This document shows, one piece after another, positions 9,277-18,426 of a DNA stretch of 64,000 nucleotides (position 1 is the stretch's first letter; every line of letters begins with the position of its first letter). Both the position numbers and the translations under genes were made by a program. The stretch spans positions 62,001 through 126,000 of the forward strand of contig PLXC01000020.1 of the NCBI GenBank assembly GCA_003151275.1. The letters are read 5' to 3'. This DNA is from Candidatus Melainabacteria bacterium (GTDB lineage: Bacteria; Cyanobacteriota; Vampirovibrionia; Obscuribacterales; Obscuribacteraceae). The notes under the pieces were generated by a model. The model was given only the letters and a program-made list of their open reading frames with translations. It was not told the origin of the DNA and ran no database searches.

Positions 9277-9495
9277 ACCTAGTCAACGATCCCAGATCCC
9301 ACTAGTCAATGATCCCACTAGTCAATGATCCCACTAGTCAATGATCCCGCTAGTCAATGATCCCGCTAGTCAATGATCCCGCTAGTCAATGATCCCACTA
9401 GTCAATGATCCCACTAGTCAATGATCCCACTAGGTCAATGATCCCACTAGTCATGATCCCACTAGTAGTAAGTGATACCACTAGTAAGTGATACC
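9277..9495. repeat. 16-bp tandem repeat array (unit ACTAGTCAATGATCCC)
   Basis: Eight exact-length units of 16 bp run from 9301 to 9428. The first base is A in five units and G in three consecutive ones (9349-9396). Two further units of 17 and 15 bp follow to 9460. Degenerate relatives flank the core (CTAGTCAACGATCCC before; TAGTAAGTGATACCA twice after). The array fills the gap between two convergent genes and ends at the stop codon of the pseudo-receiver gene. No coding or transposon signal is seen. Confidence 0.97.
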
Positions 9496-9496
9496 G

Positions 9497-10174
9497 TCAG
9501 TGGTTTATGATCATTACAGCTACTGCAACCAGGACCATGATAATCATGATTGAGGGTAGCAGCCAGCTCGGCAAGGAGGCAAAGACGCTGTTGGGATCGC
9601 CCTCGGTTGTCAGGTTGCGAGCTTTGCGTAAACTGCTCCCAGTTGCCTTTTCGGCTGGCGGAGCGTTAGTGGGGCGTTCTGTGCGTCCTTGTGCGATCGA
9701 TCCCTGCCCTGCTGGCAGTGCTTGTAAATTGTCCTGAGTGGCACTGGGACGACTGGATGCTAATGGTGCCGGGGGCGGTGCACCAGCAGCTGTCGTGGCA
9801 GTGTGTTCTTTGCTATCGATACGTGCAATTGCAGGCGGTAATAATTGCGCTGCTCCCGGCATGTCTAGATACTCTACGGCTCCTAGTTGCATCGCTGTTT
9901 TTACTAAATCAGCTTGCAAAGTTTCGTAGCTAACCAGGTAGTGAACCTTGGGGTACTTTTCTTTCAATTCTCCCAGCAATGCCAGACCTTTTTGCGGGTC
10001 CGGAGCTAATTCCAGCCAAATCACCTTGATCCCCTGTTGTAGGGTCTGCTGGCTTGCCGCCTGCCGACTGACTGTGCCAAGCAGGATCAGCGAAGGCTGG
10101 GCTGAGATCAAACTCTCAATTTCGTCTTTTTTGCCTGCGGCGTTATCGCAAACAACTATTGTAGGTAAGTTCAC
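9497..10174 (-). CDS. Tail-anchored pseudo-receiver domain protein
   Basis: This 225-residue protein has residues 1-110 with the alternating strand/helix pattern of a CheY-like receiver (TIVVCDN start, VIWLEL, HYLVSY, AVEYLDMP). The usual phosphoacceptor Asp is replaced by Glu (LEL), and the conserved Lys after the fifth strand is missing. It is therefore probably a non-phosphorylated or constitutively signalling form. A Pro/Ala/Ser-rich linker (120-195) leads to a C-terminal hydrophobic helix (about 202-223) ending in IINH, so the protein should be tail-anchored with the receiver in the cytoplasm. The fold call comes from the strand pattern by eye. Confidence 0.7.
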   Translation of the reverse strand: MNLPTIVVCDNAAGKKDEIESLISAQPSLILLGTVSRQAASQQTLQQGIKVIWLELAPDPQKGLALLGELKEKYPKVHYLVSYETLQADLVKTAMQLGAVEYLDMPGAAQLLPPAIARIDSKEHTATTAAGAPPPAPLASSRPSATQDNLQALPAGQGSIAQGRTERPTNAPPAEKATGSSLRKARNLTTEGDPNSVFASLPSWLLPSIMIIMVLVAVAVMIINH

Positions 10175-10279
10175 TGGTTTGCTACCCCGTCATGGTATCA
10201 AATACGGTGCACGATCAAACCCGACGATGTCGAAACAACTCGCATTTCCATAGTGTCACACATTTCATGGCGAACTGTA

Positions 10280-12664
10280 TTAACCCGCCGTTGCCTTAGT
10301 CATGGAGTTTTCGAGAGAGAACCCCGGTAGCCGTCCATTGGTTTCGATAATCCGTTTACGAATTTCATCACCATTTGCTTTACCCATTTCGACATCTCGA
10401 TACATGCAGAGCAATTGCATCGTGGTCATCAAAGCCAGATTCTTCTTTTGAGCAAATTCTGCTAAAGCTTCTGTGTAATCAGGTTCGTTGCGCTCAGAAG
10501 GAGGTCTGTTTGCCCAAGTACAAGATACGAGAACGCCTTTAGGCTCTACTTCATGTTCTCCCCAGAAGGTGATTACTGATTGGGCAAGCTGAGCAATATC
10601 GGAGCTCTTTGGCTGTGAGTTGGTCCTCAGCACCCGGGCGATCACTTCTGGACGATCTGCTGAAAGGAGGAGTTCGGTGGGCGCTCCGGTATTATTTGTC
10701 GTGCCCCAGCCTAAGCGCTTGAAGACTAAGGCGCTGGCATTTAAAAGTTCCTCTCCGTCTGAAGCTAGAAGTGCATTTTTCAAACTGTCGAGTTGAGAAA
10801 TTTTGTTGTCGATTGAAGAAATTTTCGTCTGCGCTTGTTTTATTGAATCCGTAAGCGCGGTTTTTTCGCGCTTCAAGTCTTCCAGGTCTGGAAACGAGTA
10901 CTCGGCACACCACTCTGACGAACCGATTTTTGTCATTTCTTCCATCTTCTTTATTAGATCCTTTGCTTCAGGTGGTTCTGCGTCATGATTATTATTTGCT
11001 GGTTCAGTTTTTACGTCTTGCGACTTTGCCGCTCCGGGTTGTGGATAAAACGATTCATTCTGCTTTGCGGGCTCTGTCTTAGCAGCCGGTTGCGGTGCCG
11101 ATAGTGGTGCTCCTGGTTTGGCTGTCGCTTCCGATTTTGAGGTCGGTTTAGCCGGCTCCGGTGTTGAAGGTGGTTGTTCTTCTATACCGTACTTGTAGCC
11201 TGCATCTGGAGCTTTCTCCTCTTCGGCAGCGAATTTGTAGTTGGAAAAATCGGTGCTTTGTTTTGATTCTGGAATTGATTCAGGCGCTTTATTTACGGAA
11301 GCTGCTGTTGAAGTTGTGGCCAAATTCTCCATTTCTTGCAATAAATTTCTTGATCCGGGTCCGGACGCCTCAGGAGTCCCACTTTCAGCCTTAGGCGTTG
11401 AATGTTGCGCTGAAGGCGGTGCTTGACCAGGATTTTTGCTACCGACGGATTCCAACTCTTTCAATAAATCTGCTGCACTTGGTACGCCGGCGCCTTCGCT
11501 GTGTTGAGGTAACGGCTGATTGAGACTGTTGAAGGCGGCGCCGATATCAGCTGTGGTTCTCTCATTGAAAGGTTGTCTATCGGTTACTGGGTCGCTCACT
11601 TCAGCCTGGGCTGAAACTGATTCCAAAATCTCCTCTGCCGTCATTTTCTTTTTCGCGTTGTCGGCGTCTGCCGGCCCTTGCGGCGTGCTGCGTGAAACGC
11701 GGGCATCGAACTTTTGCACTGGCGGCAGCCCTGTTCGCGATGTGGAAGGATTTTGCGACGGCATGCCCGTTCTTGAAGAATTTGGTGTCGGAGCGGGTCT
11801 AGTCGAATTTGCTGCAACAGCCCCAGCTTTGGTTTCAGGCATAGCTGCGGCAGCCACGGGCACTGGTTCAGGTTTGAGGAAAGAGTTATCGGGTTGAGGG
11901 AACTTCTGCCCGGGAGTTCCCTCTTTTGCTGCTGGAGCAACATCGGCAGTATCCCCTGTGCGTTTTGCGTACCAGTTGTTGACGCAATCCATTAATGTGC
12001 GATCGAAATCTGGTGAATAAGGTGCAGGAAGAAAAATTATTCTGCCGCCGTTGTCACCAGCAATTAAGTGCGCCGCAATGCATTTGCGCGGACCAGCGGT
12101 GGCAAGAACAATATAGCCTTCAGTAAGGAAATCCGTGCGAATAATCGTGTTCCACTCCAAACCACTTTGTTGAAAGTAGGCAGCAAACTCAGATTTATCG
12201 GCTTGTTCCGTCGGTTCGATAGTTCGCCCGTGCGAGACAGCGCTCATGTGGCGCACGTTATTTTCTACAGGAGTGTCAGGCGCGAGACTTTCCAACCAAA
12301 AATAGTTGTCCATCGATAGTGAGTTGCCTTGAAGCAGAAACGGACGGCACAGGTAATAGACGAGTAATCCGCCTCGTTCCAGGAAACTGACAAGCTCAAA
12401 AATGCGTTTCTTTAGATCCGATTCCAGTGCTTGCAGCAGTGAATCGTTTTTCAATGTAAAAGAGGTCAAGCCTTCGTCGAGTTTGGAGTCAATTTCTTTG
12501 AGAACATCAGGATCGCGATCGAAGAGATGCAAGATGCTAACGGGGTTGGCTACTATGACGTCATAGTTGTCGAGTGCCTTGGCTTTCCCGATCGTGAGAT
12601 AGGACTCCTCACCAAACCCGGGGCAGTTCAGCCTAAGAATCTGCTCCCTTTGAATACTCTTCAT
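10280..12664 (-). CDS. Large hypothetical protein with degenerate PD-(D/E)XK-like C-terminus
   Basis: This 794-residue protein is not a named family to me. Residues 1-230 look like a globular alpha/beta domain (YDVIVANP, then FLERGGLLVYYL), vaguely like a class I glutamine-amidotransferase fold. Residues 235-590 are low-complexity, rich in Pro, Ala, Ser and Glu. A coiled coil lies near 600-635. The last 155 residues resemble the C-terminal nuclease-like domain that usually reads EVKG ... DLRQL ... KGILV ... LLTT; here I see VIARVLR, DIAQLAQ, KGVLVSCTW and LALMTT. The acidic metal-binding residues and Lys are lost, so catalysis is unlikely. AAGG precedes the ATG. Confidence 0.72.
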   Translation of the reverse strand: MKSIQREQILRLNCPGFGEESYLTIGKAKALDNYDVIVANPVSILHLFDRDPDVLKEIDSKLDEGLTSFTLKNDSLLQALESDLKKRIFELVSFLERGGLLVYYLCRPFLLQGNSLSMDNYFWLESLAPDTPVENNVRHMSAVSHGRTIEPTEQADKSEFAAYFQQSGLEWNTIIRTDFLTEGYIVLATAGPRKCIAAHLIAGDNGGRIIFLPAPYSPDFDRTLMDCVNNWYAKRTGDTADVAPAAKEGTPGQKFPQPDNSFLKPEPVPVAAAAMPETKAGAVAANSTRPAPTPNSSRTGMPSQNPSTSRTGLPPVQKFDARVSRSTPQGPADADNAKKKMTAEEILESVSAQAEVSDPVTDRQPFNERTTADIGAAFNSLNQPLPQHSEGAGVPSAADLLKELESVGSKNPGQAPPSAQHSTPKAESGTPEASGPGSRNLLQEMENLATTSTAASVNKAPESIPESKQSTDFSNYKFAAEEEKAPDAGYKYGIEEQPPSTPEPAKPTSKSEATAKPGAPLSAPQPAAKTEPAKQNESFYPQPGAAKSQDVKTEPANNNHDAEPPEAKDLIKKMEEMTKIGSSEWCAEYSFPDLEDLKREKTALTDSIKQAQTKISSIDNKISQLDSLKNALLASDGEELLNASALVFKRLGWGTTNNTGAPTELLLSADRPEVIARVLRTNSQPKSSDIAQLAQSVITFWGEHEVEPKGVLVSCTWANRPPSERNEPDYTEALAEFAQKKNLALMTTMQLLCMYRDVEMGKANGDEIRKRIIETNGRLPGFSLENSMTKATAG

Positions 12665-12789
12665 AGTCCTTACTTACCTTGTTGAATAGGCCGAATAGTA
12701 AACTGCTCCGAAGTGGTTATACCCACAATCTCACCGCAATTTAGTCGCTTGTTGCTAATTTTCGTTGTCAAGAAACTGTTGGGCTCGCT

Positions 12790-13461
12790 TTATTCAGAGT
12801 TATCAGATCCTGGCTTGCACCAGTTATCTAAGTTCAAGGATTCCAGTGTACCTAAGATTGTGTCAGCTTTTGTATGATCTTGGTGCCTTGTAGCCTGACA
12901 TGGAATGGCAATGCAATGCATTCCGGCTGATTTTGCCGCTGCGACTCCATTGAAAGAATCTTCTATGACAAGACAGTTTATCGGTAATACCCCTAATCTT
13001 TCAGCAGCCAGCAGAAAAACATCTGGCGCTGGCTTTCCGTGTGCTACTTCATCGCCCGATGTTAACGTTTGGAAATATGCGGCGATGTCGAGTGTTTGAA
13101 CGACCAGCTGAATTGTTGGCAACGTAGCAGAAGAGGCGACGGCAACCGGCAGGGAATTGCTCTTGGCTTGCTCTAAAACCCTGAGTACGCCGGGTCGTAT
13201 AACCAACTGCGTTTGAAATAAGCGCGCCAATATTTTTTCTTTCCTTTGAACCAGTTGTAAAGCCTCGATTGGCAAATCATGAAGAACGATCAACTGCTGC
13301 GCAAGTTCTAGATCCTTGCGTCCAATATATGGCCGATTATCTTCTTCGCTGAAGCTTATACCAAACTCCGCAAGCAGCTCTTGGTAAGCGATCAAGTGGA
13401 GTGGTTCTGAATCAATTAGCACTCCGTCCATGTCGAAAATCAAACCGCTTATTTTTGGCAT
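12790..13461 (-). CDS. HAD-superfamily hydrolase, beta-phosphoglucomutase-like
   Basis: This 223-residue protein has the standard length of the subfamily. Motif I is FDMDGVLIDSEPLH (residues 9-22). The alpha-helical cap spans about 20-80, motif II is VAVASSA near 110, the Lys is in HGKPAPDVF near 142, and motif III is CLVIEDSFNGVAAAKSAGM near 160. It is expected to be a cytosolic phosphatase or phosphomutase acting on a small phosphorylated sugar or metabolite. The exact substrate cannot be read from sequence. It lies downstream of a terminator that separates it from the exported protein gene. Confidence 0.92.
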   Translation of the reverse strand: MPKISGLIFDMDGVLIDSEPLHLIAYQELLAEFGISFSEEDNRPYIGRKDLELAQQLIVLHDLPIEALQLVQRKEKILARLFQTQLVIRPGVLRVLEQAKSNSLPVAVASSATLPTIQLVVQTLDIAAYFQTLTSGDEVAHGKPAPDVFLLAAERLGVLPINCLVIEDSFNGVAAAKSAGMHCIAIPCQATRHQDHTKADTILGTLESLNLDNWCKPGSDNSE

Positions 13462-13477
13462 TCAACAGACCTGAATT

Positions 13478-13518
13478 GAGAAAAAGCGTCAACAACTCCA
13501 TCAGGGCTGTTGACGCTT
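13478..13518 (-). terminator. Rho-independent terminator after the 136-residue exported protein gene
   Basis: A perfect 11-bp inverted repeat, AAGCGTCAACA (13484-13494) and TGTTGACGCTT (13508-13518), has a 13-base loop. Read on the minus strand, the hairpin runs directly into a T-rich tract (TTTTTCTC). It lies 26 bp past the stop codon at 13544. Confidence 0.9.
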
Positions 13519-13543
13519 GATTGATTTTCTATTTTATTTCTTC

Positions 13544-13954
13544 TTAGTGCTCTTCTAGCTTTTCAGCGAGACTGAGAGATTCGAGGCTGAATGGCTTTTC
13601 TACCCCTTGCTGGATAGCGTTTGTACTGCCAACATATACACCTTCGGCGGTACCTACCAACATTCCAAACGGAAGTCCAATAATGGACGCAAAGATCACA
13701 GGCGGTGCGCTTGTGTGTCCGCCGATTTTGTCAGCGAAACTTTGGGTGTACTCAATCATGCGGTTTGAGGCTCTTCGTGTAATCGCCATCGGCACACCTA
13801 CTGCCAAACCGGTGGCAACTCCTGCAGCTCTCAGCGGCAATCTCACGGTCTGTCGTGCCGCATCTCTGAGACCATCTTCTGCGGCTTGAGCAGATGTGAT
13901 CGGGGCCACGGTCAAAACAGCCAGTGAAAGCGCAATCGCTAACGTCTTTGTCAT
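13544..13954 (-). CDS. Small exported glycine/alanine-rich protein
   Basis: This is a 136-residue protein if translation starts at 13954. GGAGG lies 6 bases before that ATG, and a signal peptide follows at once (MTKTLAIALSL ... SAQA, cleavage near residue 25). A longer reading to 14116 exists but has no ribosome-binding site and would bury the signal peptide. The mature part has two hydrophobic, small-residue stretches (GVATGLAVGVPMAI and IFASIIGLPFGMLVGTAEG), so it may sit in or on a membrane. I do not recognise the family. A strong terminator follows. Confidence 0.8.
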   Translation of the reverse strand: MTKTLAIALSLAVLTVAPITSAQAAEDGLRDAARQTVRLPLRAAGVATGLAVGVPMAITRRASNRMIEYTQSFADKIGGHTSAPPVIFASIIGLPFGMLVGTAEGVYVGSTNAIQQGVEKPFSLESLSLAEKLEEH

Positions 13955-14135
13955 TTGTACCTCCAAAGGTGAACTTTGCGAACCGGGGTGCAACGTGTTG
14001 CTTTGTGTCAGTTCTTGGTAACTAGGGTCCATAGTAAGCTTCAGCGAAGTCATAATATCACCGAGTTTGCAGGAATTGGCACCACATCTTGGTAAAATCA
14101 AAAGAAATGGATGCAAAGAGAGTCACTGGTTTCAA

Positions 14136-15311
14136 ATGAATAATTCCAATTATCACCGCAAGGGCTTTGGTCTCAAGGACGAGGTGCAGGGAGATCTTCG
14201 CTCAGCCTATGAATCAGATCTAATTGCCGGACTGCGAGTTAACGGCAATACGTTGACGAAAAATGGGATCACAATCAAGCTTGCTGAAGCGTTCGGTTTT
14301 TGTTGGGGGGTCGATCGAGCAGTCTCAATGGCCTATGAAACACGCAAACATTTCCCTGACAAACAAATTTGGATCACCAATGAAATCATTCACAATCCGG
14401 TCGTGAACAACAATCTCCGCGATATGAACATCGCTTTTATCCCTGTTTCCAATGACGGTAGTAAAGATTTTAGTGGGATCAAAAAAGGGGAGGTGGTGAT
14501 CCTACCTGCTTTTGGTGCCAGCGTGCAGGAGATGCAACTGTTGGAGTTAAAGGAATGTGAGATCGTTGACACAACCTGCCCATGGGTTTCCAGAGTTTGG
14601 AACCGAGTCGCGAAGTACGAGCAAAGTGACTTTACGGCAATCATTCACGGAAAATACAATCACGAAGAAACTGTGGCTACTTCTTCACGCTCGAGGCACT
14701 ATTTGATCGTTCAAAATCTTGCTGAGGCAGAATGGGTTTGCAATTTTATACTTCAAGGGGGTAATCCTGAGCAATTTTTAGAGAAGTTCACTCAGGCGTG
14801 CTCTCAAGGTTTTGACCCGATGAGCAATCTGGAACGCGTCGGCATAGCCAATCAGACGACGATGCTTAAAGGGGAAACTGAGTTGATCGGTAAGCTTGTT
14901 GAGAAAACGATGCTGCGCAAATATGGACCGGATTCTCTCGACGAACATTTTCTCAGTCCTGGCGACACCATATGTGATGCCACTCAAGAGCGACAGGATG
15001 CCATGCTTAAGCTTGTCGACGATCCTCTTAATTTAATTCTTGTGATTGGCGGTTTCAATTCTTCAAACACCGGACATTTGCAAGAGATAGCGAAAGTGAA
15101 AGGTTTGCAGTCCTTTCACATTGATGGACCTGGTTGCCTTGGACCGGGCAATGTGATCCGCTATATGGAAGATGGACTCATGCACGAAACTCGCGGCTGG
15201 CTACCCTCAGGCAACGTTACGATTGGTGTCACTGCCGGAGCGTCAACACCAGATCAAGTAGTTGCCGAAGTGTTGGAGAAAACGTTTTCCATTAGGCCGG
15301 TTGAAAATTAG
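14136..15311 (+). CDS. ispH: 4-hydroxy-3-methylbut-2-enyl diphosphate reductase
   Basis: This is the last enzyme of the MEP isoprenoid pathway, a [4Fe-4S] enzyme that forms IPP and DMAPP. The three cluster cysteines are in [21 protein letters not shown] and [12 protein letters not shown]. The protein is about 390 residues, longer than the about 315 of E. coli, with the N-terminal NYHRKGFG segment and internal insertions typical of cyanobacterial IspH. I start it at the ATG at 14136, which places NYHRKGFG near residue 5 as in those homologues. An upstream in-frame ATG at 14067 would add 23 residues. Confidence 0.95.
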   Translation: MNNSNYHRKGFGLKDEVQGDLRSAYESDLIAGLRVNGNTLTKNGITIKLAEAFGFCWGVDRAVSMAYETRKHFPDKQIWITNEIIHNPVVNNNLRDMNIAFIPVSNDGSKDFSGIKKGEVVILPAFGASVQEMQLLELKECEIVDTTCPWVSRVWNRVAKYEQSDFTAIIHGKYNHEETVATSSRSRHYLIVQNLAEAEWVCNFILQGGNPEQFLEKFTQACSQGFDPMSNLERVGIANQTTMLKGETELIGKLVEKTMLRKYGPDSLDEHFLSPGDTICDATQERQDAMLKLVDDPLNLILVIGGFNSSNTGHLQEIAKVKGLQSFHIDGPGCLGPGNVIRYMEDGLMHETRGWLPSGNVTIGVTAGASTPDQVVAEVLEKTFSIRPVEN

Positions 15312-15427
15312 CGCACTGCGTAATCTCAGACTCTTGGGTTCTTGTCACATTTGTCAGCCAGTCCGTCGAACTAGACAGCTACGTTTCAGCATTCGCCACG
15401 AGTTGGCAAAACGCAATCCGTCATATT

Positions 15428-16348
15428 TTACGAAACGGCGGTTTCAATAATAGCTCTGATTTTGGCTGCGGCGATAGCGCCATGTCCGGCAGCCATGGCG
15501 ATTCTTGGGTAACCTGGCATTGTAATATCACCGACTGCGAAAACGCCCGCCATGTTTGACTGACAATATCTGTCGATCAGTATGTGACCGGTAGCGTCCA
15601 TATTTACCTGTCCTCTAAAGAGTTCAGTATTTGGTACGGAGCCCACCTTAATTAGAACTCGTTCTGCTTGAATGTCCTTTACTTCCCCACTGCGACTTGA
15701 AATGACTTGCAATCCTGAGAGATGTTGTTGACCGATCAGCGAGTCAACTTCAGTTTCCAGCATGATCTCGATTTTGGCATCGCTTTGTACAGCTTTGACC
15801 AAATCGGGTCTGGCTTTAAGTTTGTTATTGCGGTGAATCAAATGCACTTGCGGGCAGATTGATGCAAGTTCAAGACACTGTATCAGTGCTGAGTCACCAC
15901 CGCCAATTACAGCCACTCGTCTGCCTGCAAATTCGTTTAGTTTTCCGGCGGACTTGTAGAATACTGCAGATTTGAACATTGAGCTTCCCGGCAATGGTAA
16001 TTCGCGGAGCCGGTAGCCCGTCGCCAGCACTATTGTTTTTGCTTTATACCTGGTGCCATTAACTGTCAGTGTTTTCAGTTTGAGATCGATCTGTTCGACG
16101 CGTGAATTCAGCTGCACATTTGCCGACATGATATTGACGAGATCAACAAGCCTCTGTGCCGTCTGTTCTCCGTTGTCTCCGTAGCCACCGACAAAATTTC
16201 TTACCGTATTGCGCAGTTCCCATAACTGACCGCCAACTCGAGAATTTCTTTCAAAAACAACATAGTTTATCTTCGAATCTTGGAGTTCAAGTGCACAGCT
16301 GAGCCCAGCTGGACCTGCGCCGATGATTATTGTCTCGAAAGATTCCAT
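15428..16348 (-). CDS. Thioredoxin-reductase-like FAD/NAD(P) oxidoreductase
   Basis: This 306-residue flavoprotein has FAD-binding GAGPAGL at residues 9-15, NAD(P)-binding GGGDSAL near 148 and the late FAD motif VFAVGDIT near 270. The redox CxxC of thioredoxin reductase is absent: the region reads YKSAGKL. It therefore more likely belongs with YumC-type ferredoxin/flavodoxin-NADP reductases or other TrxB-fold reductases. AAGGAG lies 10 bases before the ATG. One palindrome copy (16456) lies 108 bp upstream of the start. Confidence 0.88.
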   Translation of the reverse strand: MESFETIIIGAGPAGLSCALELQDSKINYVVFERNSRVGGQLWELRNTVRNFVGGYGDNGEQTAQRLVDLVNIMSANVQLNSRVEQIDLKLKTLTVNGTRYKAKTIVLATGYRLRELPLPGSSMFKSAVFYKSAGKLNEFAGRRVAVIGGGDSALIQCLELASICPQVHLIHRNNKLKARPDLVKAVQSDAKIEIMLETEVDSLIGQQHLSGLQVISSRSGEVKDIQAERVLIKVGSVPNTELFRGQVNMDATGHILIDRYCQSNMAGVFAVGDITMPGYPRIAMAAGHGAIAAAKIRAIIETAVS

Positions 16349-16455
16349 TGTCGGTCTCCTTCCGTAGTCCAGTGGATTGTCATGTCATTAACTGTTAGGT
16401 CGGCTATCGTAGCATGTCGCTGTATATGGACTGATTTCAACCCTGTTTGTATTTA

Positions 16456-16469
16456 AACCGATATCGGTT
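16456..16469. repeat. Palindrome cluster B: single AACCGATATCGGTT
   Basis: A single exact copy in the context ATTTAAACCGATATCGGTT. It lies in the 233-bp gap between the flavoprotein gene (start 16348) and the QueD-like gene (end 16582). It is the only solitary copy in the window. Confidence 0.95.
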
Positions 16470-16581
16470 GAGATTTCGCTCGAGTTCGTCTTCCGATCGC
16501 TATCTGCACCGTTGGCAGTGCGCAAGGTCGGGTCTTAAGTTCAAATTGAGGTGCTGACACGTAAATCGCCCTATGTCGATG

Positions 16582-17028
16582 TTAGAGCGGATTTTGACGG
16601 CATTCTACAGCTTGTATCTTCGATTTTGTCTTGCTGTAGGTGGCGAAGCACGATGATGTTTCCCAGAGCTTCACTTTAGTAACCGGAAATCCGGCGTTCT
16701 CAACAAAGTCGAAAATCAGCTTAGCAATACTTTCGGCGGTCGGGTTGACTTCCATAACAAAGACCGGCTCTTCAACGCCCCGAAGGATTGGCAGCAAAGG
16801 GTCTTCCTTGCTGAGAATCATGCGATGATCGAGGTTGTCATCGATCCATTGCGAAACGACGGCTTTGATGTTTGAAAAGTCAGTTACCATGCCAAGTTGA
16901 TCTAATCCCTCTGATTCTATTGTGATTACAGCCAGCCCATTGTGTCCGTGCAAATTTTTGCATTTACCGCTGTAATTTAAGAGGCGGTGACCGTAACAAA
17001 ATGGAATCTCGCGCGTGACTTGATACAT
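16582..17028 (-). CDS. queD: 6-pyruvoyltetrahydropterin synthase / QueD family protein
   Basis: This protein of about 148 residues has the zinc-binding and catalytic signature of the family: FCYGHRLLNY (His ligand), GKCKNLHGHNG (catalytic Cys plus two His ligands), LDHRMI and the substrate-binding Glu in LWETSS. In most bacteria this enzyme makes 6-carboxy-5,6,7,8-tetrahydropterin for queuosine; a tetrahydropterin role is also possible given the PCD gene at 8.8 kb. I start it at 17028 because homologues begin just before the FCYGHRL strand. An upstream ATG at 17112 would add 28 unlike residues. Confidence 0.87.
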   Translation of the reverse strand: MYQVTREIPFCYGHRLLNYSGKCKNLHGHNGLAVITIESEGLDQLGMVTDFSNIKAVVSQWIDDNLDHRMILSKEDPLLPILRGVEEPVFVMEVNPTAESIAKLIFDFVENAGFPVTKVKLWETSSCFATYSKTKSKIQAVECRQNPL

Positions 17029-17325
17029 GATTAACTCGCTTTGGTTCGCCGTCTTGAAGATAGAAGCATACTCTGTTTTATTATGGTTCGATTCCGTTAT
17101 CAAACCAATCAACCTTCAGTCCGAGCCCTCAGCAACCGCTGTAGCCATACGATATCGGCGACGTTCTGAACCATTTCTGAACACGGTTCGAGCGTTAGAA
17201 GGCTGCTCCGCTGCCAAAAGCTACGAAGATGCGCTCAGTTAGAAAGTTCCGATTATCCAATGCGCATATACATGATAGGATTGCTCATTGCGCGTATCCT
17301 AGTGGTTGAGCTATAGCAATCATCA

Positions 17326-18414
17326 ATGCCTAAAGAGCACAAAAATTTAGCAACCGTGACTTGTGCAAATGAACATGAAGATTCCATATTCATGCGCGCT
17401 TGTCGACGTCAATCTGTGGAACGAACACCGATCTGGTTGATGCGCCAAGCTGGCCGCTTTCAGCCTGAATATCGGGCAATTAGAGAGAAAGTCAGCTTTT
17501 TGGAACTGTGTAAGACCTCGCAACTGGCAGCCGAAGTGACGGTAATGGCAGTAGAGCAACTAGAAGTGGACGCGGCCATTATATTCGCAGATATTCTTTT
17601 GCCTCTTGAACCGTTGGGGGTCGGATTGGAGTTCGTTCGCGGCGACGGACCGGTTATTAACAGACCAATCTGCTCAGCCATGGATGTGGCTAGACTGAAC
17701 AAATTCGATGTGACTAGCGAACTTGGATATGTTTTGGAGTCAATTAAGTTAGTGGTGCAAGCACTGAACAAGAAAGTGCCATTGATCGGCTTTGCTGGCG
17801 CTCCTTTCACTCTTGCTTCTTACATGATTGAAGGCGGAAGTTCGCGCAATTTCGAGAAGACAAAGACATTCATGTACACAGAAAATGCTGCCTGGCATTC
17901 CCTGATGGAAGTGCTCAGCGATGTGACGGTGAGATATTTGAACGCGCAGATCACAGCTGGAGCGCAGGTTGTGCAATTGTTCGACAGTTGGGTCGGCTGT
18001 CTTGGACCTGAGGATTACAGGCAGTTTGTGGTACCGCATATGAAGGCAACAATTTCTGGTATCATCCCTGGTGTGCCAGTAATCCACTTTGGAACCGGAA
18101 CAGCAACTTTGCTCCAATCAATGAAGGATTGTGGTAGCGATGTAATCGGCTTGGACTGGCGCGTTGAGCTGGATCAGGGGTGGGCTGAGCTTGGCGAGCA
18201 ACTCGCTGTGCAAGGTAATTTAGACCCGGTTGTACTTTTGTCGAATACTGAGCAGATTAGGTTCCACACCGAGCGCATTCTCAGGCAAGCCAACGGAAGA
18301 CCTGGACACATCTTCAACCTTGGGCACGGCATTCTTCCCTCAACGCCTGTGGCCAACGTAAAGTATTTGGTTGAACTAGTGCGAGAGCTGACCACCTCAG
18401 TTAAACAAGGATAA
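17326..18414 (+). CDS. hemE: Uroporphyrinogen decarboxylase
   Basis: This 362-residue cytosolic enzyme converts uroporphyrinogen III to coproporphyrinogen III. The N-terminal active-site signature PIWLMRQAGRFQPEYR is present near residue 35, then the conserved Asp region IIFADILLPLEPLG. The C-terminal FNLGHGILPSTP motif is near 335. About 20 residues precede the usual start of homologues. HemG follows after 12 bp on the same strand, so the two late-heme enzymes are probably co-transcribed. Confidence 0.97.
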   Translation: MPKEHKNLATVTCANEHEDSIFMRACRRQSVERTPIWLMRQAGRFQPEYRAIREKVSFLELCKTSQLAAEVTVMAVEQLEVDAAIIFADILLPLEPLGVGLEFVRGDGPVINRPICSAMDVARLNKFDVTSELGYVLESIKLVVQALNKKVPLIGFAGAPFTLASYMIEGGSSRNFEKTKTFMYTENAAWHSLMEVLSDVTVRYLNAQITAGAQVVQLFDSWVGCLGPEDYRQFVVPHMKATISGIIPGVPVIHFGTGTATLLQSMKDCGSDVIGLDWRVELDQGWAELGEQLAVQGNLDPVVLLSNTEQIRFHTERILRQANGRPGHIFNLGHGILPSTPVANVKYLVELVRELTTSVKQG

Positions 18415-18426
18415 TTCTGCACGCCA

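Noticed and set aside
11520..11897. 125-codon open frame on the plus strand
   Set aside because: It mirrors the low-complexity Pro/Ala/Ser region of the 794-residue protein, where shadow frames are expected.
17078..17102. GGTTCGATTCC resembling a tRNA T-loop
   Set aside because: The flanking bases do not form the T-stem, and no anticodon or acceptor stem fits nearby.
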